Positions 8,204 to 14,700 of a stretch of 48,952 bases of DNA are shown here, one piece after another. The stretch covers positions 1 through 48,952 of the forward strand of contig CABYXD010000002.1 of assembly GCA_902522895.1 (NCBI GenBank), given 5' to 3'. Below the pieces are notes generated by a model. It ran no database searches, had not been told where the DNA came from, and saw only the letters and a program-made list of their open reading frames with translations. Made by a program: the position numbers and the translations under genes. Every line of letters starts with the position of its first letter. Within the stretch, counting starts at the first letter, position 1. The stretch comes from an uncultured Pelagibacteraceae bacterium. Lineage in GTDB: Bacteria; Pseudomonadota; Alphaproteobacteria; Pelagibacterales; Pelagibacteraceae.

Positions 8204-8231
8204 TTGACTTTAGAGTTAATATTAGTATTAA
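8204..8231 (+). promoter_or_regulatory. Sigma70-type promoter of rplM-rpsI
   Basis: TTGACT (8204-8209), a 16-base spacer and TATTAA (8226-8231) lie 10 bases before the rplM ATG at 8242. The predicted transcription start leaves at most a few bases of leader. The divergent metY transcript begins in the same 200-bp interval. Confidence 0.5.
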
Positions 8232-8241
8232 TCCTGGCACA

Positions 8242-8700
8242 ATGACAAAATTCTTAAAAAAAGATCAACTTTCTTCAAATTGGTTTGAAATTGATGCAAA
8301 AGATGCAGTTGTAGGTAGATTAGCTACTGTTATATCAAAAATTATCAGAGGTAAAAATAAAACTACTTTTACTCCTCATATGGATGATGGAGATTTTGTT
8401 GTAGTCAAAAATATTGAGCAAATTAAATTTACAGGTAAAAAGTTTCAGGATAAAAAATATTATAAACATACTGGACACCCTGGTGGAATAAAAGAAACTA
8501 CTCCAGAAAAACTTTCTTCAAAAAAACCTGGTGAGACATTAAAAATGGCTGTAAAAAGAATGTTGCCAGGTGGCGTTTTAGGTAAAAAACAACTAAGTAA
8601 ATTAAAGATTTACTCAGGTAATGATCATCCTCATGCAGCTCAAAACTTAAAAATTATTGAATTGAAAAAACTTAATAATAAAAACATTATAAGAAATTAA
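8242..8700 (+). CDS. rplM: 50S ribosomal protein L13
   Basis: 152 residues. WFEIDAKDAVVGRLATVISKIIRGK at the N-terminus, YYKHTGHPGG in the middle and MLPGGVLGKKQLSKLKIY toward the C-terminus are standard L13 signatures. The length is normal. It forms the conserved rplM-rpsI operon with a 4-nt gap to rpsI. The nearly leaderless promoter just upstream and the lack of a Shine-Dalgarno sequence are unusual for a ribosomal protein gene. Confidence 0.97.
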   Translation: MTKFLKKDQLSSNWFEIDAKDAVVGRLATVISKIIRGKNKTTFTPHMDDGDFVVVKNIEQIKFTGKKFQDKKYYKHTGHPGGIKETTPEKLSSKKPGETLKMAVKRMLPGGVLGKKQLSKLKIYSGNDHPHAAQNLKIIELKKLNNKNIIRN

Positions 8701-8704
8701 ATAA

Positions 8705-9142
8705 ATGCAATCTTCCCAAACAGAATCAAAAAAGACAAAACTAAAACTTGATTTTAAAGATAGTAAATACGCAACTGGTAGAAGAAAAACTTCTATAGCT
8801 AAAGTTTGGGTAAAAAAAGGATCTGGCAAAATTTATGTTAATGGTAAATTATTTAATGAGTACTTTTCTAGTGAATTTCATCATCTTCAAATAACTAGAC
8901 CTTTTGAAATTATTAACCAAGCTACAGATTATGATGTAAGATGCAATGTGAGTGGTGGTGGGCCCACAGGACAAGCAGGGGCGATGGTTCATGGTATATC
9001 AAAGGCTTTAGTGATGTTTGATGAAAATTTTAAAACAACACTCAAAACAGAAAAATTAACTACCAGAGACTCAAGGGCAGTTGAGAGGAAAAAACCTGGT
9101 AGAAGAAAAGCTAGAAGAAGCTTTCAATTTTCTAAAAGATAA
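8705..9142 (+). CDS. rpsI: 30S ribosomal protein S9
   Basis: 145 residues. YATGRRKTSIAKVWVKKGSG and VSGGGPTGQAGAMVHGISKAL mark S9, and the C-terminus ends in RRSFQFSKR, whose last Lys-Arg reaches the P-site tRNA. About 20 residues of polar, lysine-rich N-terminal extension precede the S9 core, as is usual in alphaproteobacteria. No hairpin terminator is visible after the stop; an eight-T run follows directly. Confidence 0.97.
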   Translation: MQSSQTESKKTKLKLDFKDSKYATGRRKTSIAKVWVKKGSGKIYVNGKLFNEYFSSEFHHLQITRPFEIINQATDYDVRCNVSGGGPTGQAGAMVHGISKALVMFDENFKTTLKTEKLTTRDSRAVERKKPGRRKARRSFQFSKR

Positions 9143-9160
9143 TTTTTTTTTAACTTTTAA

Positions 9161-9169
9161 CTGTTATAA
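9161..9169 (+). promoter_or_regulatory. Extended -10 promoter giving a leaderless argC mRNA
   Basis: TGTTATAAT is a perfect extended -10 element (TG, one base, TATAAT). It ends about 6 bases before the argC ATG at 9176, so the expected transcription start is the A of the ATG. No -35 match is evident, as is common with extended -10 promoters. Confidence 0.6.
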
Positions 9170-9175
9170 TAAACA

Positions 9176-10198
9176 ATGCCTAAACTTAATGTTTTAGTAG
9201 CTGGATCAACTGGTTATATTGGAGTTCAATTAATTAAGTTACTAGCTAAACATAATAAAATTAATATTAAATATCTTTGTGGCAACACATCGATTGGTAA
9301 AGATATTTCTTATTATGATAAAACTTTAAAATATAAAAAGTTACCAAAAATTATTAAGTTTAATAAAAAATTATTAAATAATATTGATGTTATTTTTACA
9401 GCTCTTCCTAACGGACAATCTCAAGAAATTTCAAAAAACTTATTACATAAAAATACTTTGATTGATTTAGCTGCTGATTTTAGATTAAAAAAAGCTTCAG
9501 ATTTTTTTAAATGGTATAAATTAAAACACAAAGCTCCTCATTTAATTAAAAAATCAATTTATGCCTTACCTGAGATATCGGGTAATGATATTAAAAAATT
9601 TCAAATTATTGGATGTCCTGGGTGTTATCCTACTTCAATATTGCTTCCATTAATCCCATTAATTAAAAAAAAACTTTTAAAGTTAAATAACATAATTATA
9701 GACTCAAAATCTGGATACTCTGGTGCTGGAAGAGGTGTTCATAAAAAATATAAAGATAAAAACTTGAACGAATCTTTAAGTGCATACGGGGTAAGTTTCC
9801 ACAGACACAATTCTGAAATTGAACAAACAATAAGAAAATATACTAAAAGTAAATTTGATTTTACATTTACACCTCATTTATCACCAATGTTTAGAGGTAT
9901 TCTGAGTACTATTTACATTGATTTAAATAAGGGCAAAACAGTTAACTCTTTATATAATGAACTTATTAGATTTTATAAAAATTCAACATTTGTCAAAGTG
10001 ATTAAAATGAATTCTTTAATAAGTACAAATGATGTAATTAATACAAATAATTGTTTAATATCTGTATGTAAATCTAAATATAAGAATAAGGCGATAATAC
10101 TATCATCAATTGATAATTTGATAAAAGGAGGGGCAGGTCAAGGAGTCCAAAATATGAATATTATAAAAAATTTTAACATTAAAGAAGGCTTAAAATGA
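9176..10198 (+). CDS. argC: N-acetyl-gamma-glutamyl-phosphate reductase
   Basis: 340 residues. An N-terminal NAD(P)-binding segment (VLVAGSTGYIGVQLIKLL) is followed by FTALPNGQSQE and the catalytic cysteine in GCPGCYPTSILLPL (about residues 144-157). The C-terminal GGAGQGVQNMNI is also diagnostic. It catalyses the third step of arginine biosynthesis, from N-acetylglutamyl phosphate to the semialdehyde. An extended -10 element directly precedes the ATG. The stop overlaps the start of a small lipoprotein gene as ATGA. Confidence 0.95.
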   Translation: MPKLNVLVAGSTGYIGVQLIKLLAKHNKINIKYLCGNTSIGKDISYYDKTLKYKKLPKIIKFNKKLLNNIDVIFTALPNGQSQEISKNLLHKNTLIDLAADFRLKKASDFFKWYKLKHKAPHLIKKSIYALPEISGNDIKKFQIIGCPGCYPTSILLPLIPLIKKKLLKLNNIIIDSKSGYSGAGRGVHKKYKDKNLNESLSAYGVSFHRHNSEIEQTIRKYTKSKFDFTFTPHLSPMFRGILSTIYIDLNKGKTVNSLYNELIRFYKNSTFVKVIKMNSLISTNDVINTNNCLISVCKSKYKNKAIILSSIDNLIKGGAGQGVQNMNIIKNFNIKEGLK

Positions 10199-10365
10199 AA
10201 AAATATTTATTCTTATTTTTTTTACTGTCATGTTGTTCATCTAGTCAAAATATTTCGAGCAATGTTTCAAAAATTGAATTTTCCAATGATCTGTCTTTTG
10301 AAGAATTTAGAACTAGATTAGAGAAATATGCTAATAATAATCCTTACCCAAATATTGATAAATAG
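10195..10365 (+). CDS. Small putative lipoprotein, unknown function
   Basis: 56 residues: MKKYLFLFFLLSCC signal with a lipobox (LLSC or LSCC, acyl Cys at residue 13 or 14), then a short polar mature part containing LSFEEFRTRLEKYANNNPYPNIDK. I do not recognise a family. It is coupled at both ends: its ATG overlaps the argC stop (ATGA), and its TAG is followed immediately by the hom ATG. The resulting no-gap chain argC-lipoprotein-hom strongly suggests translation. The mature EEFRTRLEKYA helix could be a protein-binding peptide, which is speculative. Confidence 0.75.
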   Translation: MKKYLFLFFLLSCCSSSQNISSNVSKIEFSNDLSFEEFRTRLEKYANNNPYPNIDK

Positions 10366-11658
10366 ATGAGTAATATTATAAAAATTGCAATTATTGGACT
10401 TGGTCAAGTTGGAAATTATCTATATCGAGAACTTAATCTTCAAAGAAGAAATATTGAAATAAAAACTGCAAAAAAAATTAAGATAATTGCAATATCTGCC
10501 AAAAATAAAACAAAAAAAAGAAAATATCACATTAATAAAAAAATTTTTTATAAAAATCCAATTAAGATAATAAAAGAATTAAAGCCTGACATTTTATTCG
10601 AAGTAGTTGGACTATCTGATGGAATTTCAAAAAAAGTCGTAGAGACAGCCTTAAAGAATAAAATTCATGTTATTACACCAAATAAAGCTTTAATAGCTAA
10701 GCATGGGGATCACCTTGCTAAACTCGCTGAAAAAAATAAAGTAAATTTAGAGTTTGAAGCATCCGTTGCAGGTGGAATTCCTATTCTAAAAACAATTAAA
10801 GAAGGATTGGCAACAAATAAGATTAGTAAAGTTTATGGAATACTTAACGGAACAACAAATTATATTTTATCTGAAATGGAAAATAGTAATGAAACTTTTG
10901 ATAAAGTTTTACAAAAAGCTCAAAAACTTGGTTATGCTGAACCAGGTAATCCTAAGTTAGATTTAAATGGTTTTGATGCCTTTGCAAAAATAAGAATATT
11001 ATCGGCTCTTTCTTTCAATACAAAGATTTCTAAAAGCAAATGTATAATGGAAGGTATTGAAAATATTAAATTAGAAGATATTAAAATAGCCAATCAATTG
11101 GGTCTTAGAGTGAAATTACTTGGAATTTCTGAAATTATCAATGGTCAACTATTTGAGACTGTTCATCCATGCTTAGTAAGTAAAAAGACATATATAGGAA
11201 ATGTAAATGGTGTTATGAATGCAGTAATTACTGAAGGTAAACCCGTAGGTGAGAGTGTTTTACAAGGTGAGGGTGCTGGACCTGGTCCAACTTCTTCTTC
11301 TTTATTATCAGACTTATTATCAATTTTAAGAGGAAATACTAAATATCCTTTCGGTATTTCTTCTAATAAAAGAAGGTCTATTAAGCCGTTTAGTAATGAT
11401 AAATATACAAATTCATTATATTTAAGATTTGAAGTCAAAGATAAGCAGGGTGTTCTTTCATCAATCACAAATAGATTAGCTAAATATAAGATTTCAGTTA
11501 AAAGAATAATTCAAACACCTGATAAGAAAAGTAAGAAAGCAACAATCGTAATTATTACTCACAAAACGACAGAAATTAACTCAAGAAACTGCTTATCAGC
11601 ATTTAAAAAGAATAAAAATATTCTTAAATTTCCCACATTAATTAGACTTTATAATTAA
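10366..11658 (+). CDS. hom: Homoserine dehydrogenase
   Basis: 430 residues. A Rossmann segment (IAIIGLGQVGNYLYREL) starts the protein, then HVITPNKALIAKHG, FEASVAGGIPILKTIKEGL and GILNGTTNYILSEM form the catalytic and substrate region, with LGYAEPGNPKLDLNGFDA typical of Hom. Residues 345-430 form a C-terminal ACT domain (FEVKDKQGVLSSITNRLA), the usual site for threonine feedback. It supplies homoserine for threonine and, through O-acetylhomoserine, for MetY in this same window. In many alphaproteobacteria hom adjoins glpX and recJ; here those lie about 11 kb away across the accessory island. Confidence 0.96.
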   Translation: MSNIIKIAIIGLGQVGNYLYRELNLQRRNIEIKTAKKIKIIAISAKNKTKKRKYHINKKIFYKNPIKIIKELKPDILFEVVGLSDGISKKVVETALKNKIHVITPNKALIAKHGDHLAKLAEKNKVNLEFEASVAGGIPILKTIKEGLATNKISKVYGILNGTTNYILSEMENSNETFDKVLQKAQKLGYAEPGNPKLDLNGFDAFAKIRILSALSFNTKISKSKCIMEGIENIKLEDIKIANQLGLRVKLLGISEIINGQLFETVHPCLVSKKTYIGNVNGVMNAVITEGKPVGESVLQGEGAGPGPTSSSLLSDLLSILRGNTKYPFGISSNKRRSIKPFSNDKYTNSLYLRFEVKDKQGVLSSITNRLAKYKISVKRIIQTPDKKSKKATIVIITHKTTEINSRNCLSAFKKNKNILKFPTLIRLYN

Positions 11659-12554
11659 TGGAAATATATATTAAAATATTTGAAGTTATTTTTCCTGTTT
11701 TTTTTGTAATTGGTGTTGGTTATTATTTGGGAAAAAAAAATCCAAATATTGATACAAATTTTATAACAAATTTTGCTGGAAATATTGGTACACCAGCAAT
11801 GATATTTTATACGGTTACCACAACTGGCATTACTTTGAGTGTTTTCACTCATTATTTTATTTATGCTCTTATAATGATAGGAGGTTTCGCTATTGTAGGA
11901 CTTATTTTGCTTTTTCTACTTAATAAAGATTTAAGTATGGAATTACCACCTTTAATTTTACCCAACACTGGCAATATGGGTGTCCCTATATGTCTATTTG
12001 CTTATGGAACACAAGGGTTAGGAGTTGCATCTGCTATTGCCTCTGTTATCATTTTATTTCATTTTACATTGGGTGTTTTTTTAGCAAGTAAAAAATTTTC
12101 CTTAGAAGTGGTAATTAAAAGTCCACCTGTATATGCAATTATTATTTCTGTTATCTTTTTATATTTTCAAATAGAAACACCATTATTTCTTGAAAACACA
12201 ACATTTCTATTAACTTATGCAACAATTTTTTTAGTTTTAATGTCTCTTGGAATTGCATTAACAAGATTTAAATTTTCATTAAAAGACTCAATAATACTTT
12301 CGTTATGTAGAGTTATTTTGGGACCATTAATAGCTTTTATAATTATTTATAATTTTAATTTATCAGGATTTGCTGCTGGTGTTTTATTAATTCAAAGTGC
12401 CATGCCAAGTGCTATATTAAACTATCTTGTAGGAAGTATGTATTCTCCAAAAAAAGTAGTGGATAGTATTGCTAGTACTATTGTTGTGTCAACATTAATG
12501 TCATTTATTACTATTCCAATCGTTGTATTCTTTGCTTTAAAATTCTTTATTTAA
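11658..12554 (+). CDS. Auxin efflux carrier (AEC) family permease
   Basis: 298 residues with about ten hydrophobic segments. Features of the AEC family include VFFVIGVGYYLGKK at the start, an N-terminal segment with FAGNIGTPAMIFYTV, PNTGNMGVPICLFAYG at about residues 101-116, and QSAMPSAILNYLVGSMY near the end. These proteins export or import small carboxylates such as malonate; the substrate cannot be read from sequence. It shares the last A of the hom stop with its own ATG, so it is likely co-translated with hom. Confidence 0.85.
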   Translation: MEIYIKIFEVIFPVFFVIGVGYYLGKKNPNIDTNFITNFAGNIGTPAMIFYTVTTTGITLSVFTHYFIYALIMIGGFAIVGLILLFLLNKDLSMELPPLILPNTGNMGVPICLFAYGTQGLGVASAIASVIILFHFTLGVFLASKKFSLEVVIKSPPVYAIIISVIFLYFQIETPLFLENTTFLLTYATIFLVLMSLGIALTRFKFSLKDSIILSLCRVILGPLIAFIIIYNFNLSGFAAGVLLIQSAMPSAILNYLVGSMYSPKKVVDSIASTIVVSTLMSFITIPIVVFFALKFFI

Positions 12555-12574
12555 TCTATATCCTTCTTCTAAAA

Positions 12575-13423
12575 ATGAAGGCTATAACTTTCAATCTATT
12601 GGCATGGGTAATGCTTCCTATAATGGATGGGTTTGCAAAATACTTAAGTGCAGATCTTCCAGTATTACAAATCACATGGGCAAGATATTTTTTTACCGTA
12701 GCTTTTACTTTTCCAGTTATGTTTTTCTTTTTCCGAAAAAATCTTGTATGGACCGATAAACCAAAATTACAATTCATAAGAGGTTTAATTCTTTTAACAG
12801 CTAATATTTGTTTTTTTTATTCAATTTCTGTAATCTCTTTAGCAAAAGCATTAACATTGGCTTTTATCGCTCCATTAATTGTTACAGCTTTTTCACCAAT
12901 TTTTTTAGGTGAAAAAGTAGGTTTTAGAAGATGGTCTGCGGTAATTATAGGATTTATTGGATCTTTAGTTGTTATTAGACCTGGTTTTGTTGAGATTAAT
13001 TTAGCTAGTTTAGCTGCACTTGGTACGGGTATAATGTATGGTTTTTATTTAATTATAACCCGTAAATTAAGCACTTCAGATAACCCTTTATTAACCTTAT
13101 TGTTAACTGGTGTAGTAGGGGCGGTGATCATATCCACAGTAATGCCATTCGTGTGGGTTAAACCTTCTTTAAATCAGTGGTCGATGATGGCTGCTATAGG
13201 TATTTTTGCATGCATAGGTCATTTATTTTTAATTTTGTCTCTTAAATACGCTGATGCCTCTAAATTAGCTCCATTAAGCTATTTTGAGATTATTACAAAC
13301 ATCATTATAGGATACTATTTCTTCAGTGATTTCCCTGACAATTGGACTTTCTTGGGATTATTTATCATTGTTTTAAGTGGTATTTACATTTCTAGACGAG
13401 AGAACATAGCAAAAAAGATTTAA
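12575..13423 (+). CDS. EamA/DMT-family metabolite transporter
   Basis: 282 residues with about ten transmembrane helices and the two-fold EamA repeat (about residues 1-135 and 145-275). The first repeat shows WVMLPIMDGFAKYLSADLPVLQITWARY, with the polar-aromatic pattern of drug/metabolite exporters. It contains FLGEKVGFRRWSAVIIGFIGSLVVIRPG, the conserved end of repeat one. The substrate is unknown. It follows the AEC gene after 20 nt and ends the forward run. A weak AATATT/AATATT hairpin at the stop is the only terminator-like element after it. Confidence 0.85.
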   Translation: MKAITFNLLAWVMLPIMDGFAKYLSADLPVLQITWARYFFTVAFTFPVMFFFFRKNLVWTDKPKLQFIRGLILLTANICFFYSISVISLAKALTLAFIAPLIVTAFSPIFLGEKVGFRRWSAVIIGFIGSLVVIRPGFVEINLASLAALGTGIMYGFYLIITRKLSTSDNPLLTLLLTGVVGAVIISTVMPFVWVKPSLNQWSMMAAIGIFACIGHLFLILSLKYADASKLAPLSYFEIITNIIIGYYFFSDFPDNWTFLGLFIIVLSGIYISRRENIAKKI

Positions 13424-13679
13424 TATTAGGTAATATTTGTTTACTAATTTCTAATGTATTACATTAAGTTATATCAATAAATAATTGTAATTATTATACT
13501 TTTTAAAAATAAAAAATTATAAAAAAATGTTAATATTTAATTAATTAAACATAAAAAAATCAAAAATATTAAGATGTAGATTCAAATTATTGTAAAATTA
13601 TACAAAAATGTAAATAATCCTTTAAAATTAGGCTTTTTTAAACATAGTTATTAGATTTAAGAATTAAAAAAAGGGAAGT

Positions 13680-13790
13680 CTAAAAGTGTTGGTATTGTTG
13701 ATTAATAGAGCGATGCACAAATTGAATATACCATTTAAACGCCCATAGAGGGGTTAATTTTAGATATTAGATCATATATGGTACAACTGA
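13680..13790. ncRNA. Possible structured element in the ogt-side intergenic region
   Basis: A nested fold can be drawn. TACCAT (13729-13734) pairs with ATGGTA (13778-13783). Inside it, AAC-g-CCC (13738-13744) pairs with GGG-GTT (13750-13755) across an ATAGA loop. The local base composition is clearly less AT-rich than the flanks. Strand is undecided and no strong promoter or adjoining U-tract is seen. It could be a small RNA, a protein-binding site, or a decayed gene remnant. Confidence 0.3.
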
Positions 13791-13812
13791 AGGGTGAATT
13801 AAACTATTTTTT

Positions 13813-13866
13813 AAAAAATATGATAAAATGAATAAAAAATGTTGATTTTACTAGTTTATTTTATCA
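13813..13866 (-). terminator. Candidate terminator after the ogt-like gene
   Basis: On the minus strand TGATAAAAT (13866-13858) pairs perfectly with ATTTTATCA (13829-13821) across a 28-nt loop. It is followed by TA and six T residues (13818-13813). The stem is 9 bp but has few G-C pairs and a large loop, so efficiency is doubtful. It lies about 20 nt past the ogt-like stop codon. Confidence 0.4.
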
Positions 13867-13886
13867 AAAAAAGTTTTAAAATAGGG

Positions 13887-14165
13887 CTAAATAAGTGCTT
13901 TTTCAGATCTAAGTAATCTTAGCTTTTGCTTAATTCCACCTTTTCCAGAATAGCCTCCAAGACCTCCATCAGACCTAATTACTCTATGACAGGGTATTTT
14001 TGGAGCATATGGGTTTTTTGCACAAGCATTAGCGACTGCACGTGCGGATTTAGGGCTTTTTATTCCAATAGCTACCTGTTTATAGGTTTTTACTTTACCT
14101 TTAGGTATTGCTTTAAGGTAATTCCATACTTTTAACTGAAATTTTGTTCCTAGCAGGGGTTTCAT
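13887..14165 (-). CDS. ogt: MGMT-type methylated-DNA-protein cysteine methyltransferase (short form)
   Basis: 92 residues from the ATG at 14165 (an in-frame TTG at 14171 lies inside a terminator T-run and is rejected). The protein has the DNA-binding helix-turn-helix (TYKQVAIGIKSPKSARAVANA) and the alkyl-acceptor motif IPCHRVIRSDGGLGGYSG with the reactive cysteine present. It should remove alkyl groups from O6-guanine. Only the C-terminal active domain is present; the usual N-terminal domain of Ogt/Ada-C enzymes is missing. Because the Cys is intact, it is not an alkyltransferase-like (ATL) protein. A strong terminator ends 5 nt before the ATG. Confidence 0.88.
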   Translation of the reverse strand: MKPLLGTKFQLKVWNYLKAIPKGKVKTYKQVAIGIKSPKSARAVANACAKNPYAPKIPCHRVIRSDGGLGGYSGKGGIKQKLRLLRSEKALI

Positions 14166-14169
14166 AATC

Positions 14170-14212
14170 AAAAAACCCTGATACTTTACACTTTTTAAGG
14201 TGCAAAGATCAG
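14170..14212 (-). terminator. Intrinsic terminator of the structured RNA
   Basis: On the minus strand CTGAT-CTTTGCAC (14212-14200) pairs with GTGTAAAG (14191-14184), one bulged T, and ATCAG (14182-14178). Two further A-T pairs close an AAA loop. GG and six T residues (14175-14170) follow. The stem has about 15 pairs, making it one of the strongest hairpins in the window. It ends only 5 nt before the ogt-like ATG. Confidence 0.85.
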
Positions 14213-14352
14213 AATTTTATGGCTCGTCGTTGTATGCGCTACCGCCGAACCGACCACCCTGTATGTTTAGCGCTGCTTTACAGGGTTTTCTGCCCTCCAG
14301 ACTTAAACCTCTCGGCCTTTCTCTGGCTGGCCAGTTAAGAGTTGCCTCTTAA
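14171..14352 (-). ncRNA. Structured non-coding RNA candidate upstream of the ogt-like gene
   Basis: The minus strand holds about 180 nt of GC-richer, foldable sequence. It starts with a perfect hairpin TTAAGAG-GCAA-CTCTTAA (14352-14335) whose GNRA loop only appears on this strand. A 7-bp stem follows: CCCTGTA (14285-14279) with TACAGGG (14263-14257). GCGCT in its loop (14273-14269) can pair with AGCGC at 14240-14236 as a pseudoknot. The element ends in a strong intrinsic terminator. I found no signature of tmRNA, SRP RNA or RNase P RNA. It may be an independent small RNA (6S is not excluded) or a cis-acting leader of the ogt-like gene. Its 5' end is not defined by a clear promoter. Confidence 0.65.
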
Positions 14353-14441
14353 GTTATTTAGATAATATAATATCAGAATGGTAATAGTATCACTTAATTG
14401 TTGAATTTACTGACTTTTCAACAGGTTATGTTAATAACTTT

Positions 14442-14618
14442 TTAGCGAGGTATCATTAAAATTATATAACTTACAAAGAATATAATAGCCATTATAGATA
14501 AAAATATCGTATTAAAGCTCTTACCAGTGTTTCTGTATTGTAAAAAAGTTAAGATAACGAATCCAATTGAACTAATTAAAAACCATACTGCAGGAATTTC
14601 TCCATCAAGTGAACCCAT
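14442..14618 (-). CDS. Small two-helix membrane protein, unknown function
   Basis: 58 residues starting MGSLDGEIPAVWFLISS. Two hydrophobic stretches are visible, about residues 11-25 and 38-55, separated by a polar turn QYRNTGKSFNT, so the protein should be a membrane hairpin. No family is recognised. It lies about 90 nt upstream of the structured RNA on the same strand, and divergent from the recombinase gene across an 82-bp promoter region. Frame integrity, the typical membrane composition and the ATG just after an AT-rich region support a real gene, but no homology check was possible. Confidence 0.65.
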   Translation of the reverse strand: MGSLDGEIPAVWFLISSIGFVILTFLQYRNTGKSFNTIFLSIMAIIFFVSYIILMIPR

Positions 14619-14638
14619 AATTTATATAATTTAAACTA

Positions 14639-14689
14639 TTGACATTAAAAATCACTTAGTATATTACTAATGATAATTAATTGTTATCA
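14639..14689 (+). promoter_or_regulatory. Promoter with operator-like palindrome before the recombinase
   Basis: A consensus -35 TTGACA (14639-14644), an ideal 17-base spacer and TATTAC (14662-14667) precede the recombinase ATG at 14701. Immediately downstream, at the expected transcription start, TGATAA (14671-14676) and TTATCA (14684-14689) form a perfect inverted repeat with a 7-base centre. This is the placement of a repressor operator. Confidence 0.55.
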
Positions 14690-14700
14690 ATAGTAATTAT

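Larger units (their letters stand above)
13424..13886. other. 463-bp non-coding interval between convergent genes
   Basis: No coding frame of credible length is seen on either strand. The first 230 bases are extremely AT-rich and contain a perfect palindrome TAATGTA-T-TACATTA at 13452-13466. The middle, about 13670-13790, is richer in G and C and foldable; it is listed separately. The right end holds a candidate terminator for the ogt-like gene. An interval this long is conspicuous in a genome where most gaps are under 30 bases. Confidence 0.7.

Noticed and set aside
13696-13752. Short frame GTG...MHKLNIPFKRP in the ogt-side gap
   Set aside because: About 20 codons, no ATG at its beginning, no ribosome site, and it coincides with the folded region; RNA structure explains the composition better.
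14171-14352. Assigning the structured RNA to tmRNA, SRP RNA or RNase P RNA
   Set aside because: No tag-peptide frame or TTCGA-type acceptor arm for tmRNA, no GGAAGGAAGCA-type SRP core, and no GAGGAAAGTCC/ACAGAA pair for RNase P. A superficial GAGGTTTAAGTCTGG resemblance to the RNase P P4 strand was judged coincidental.
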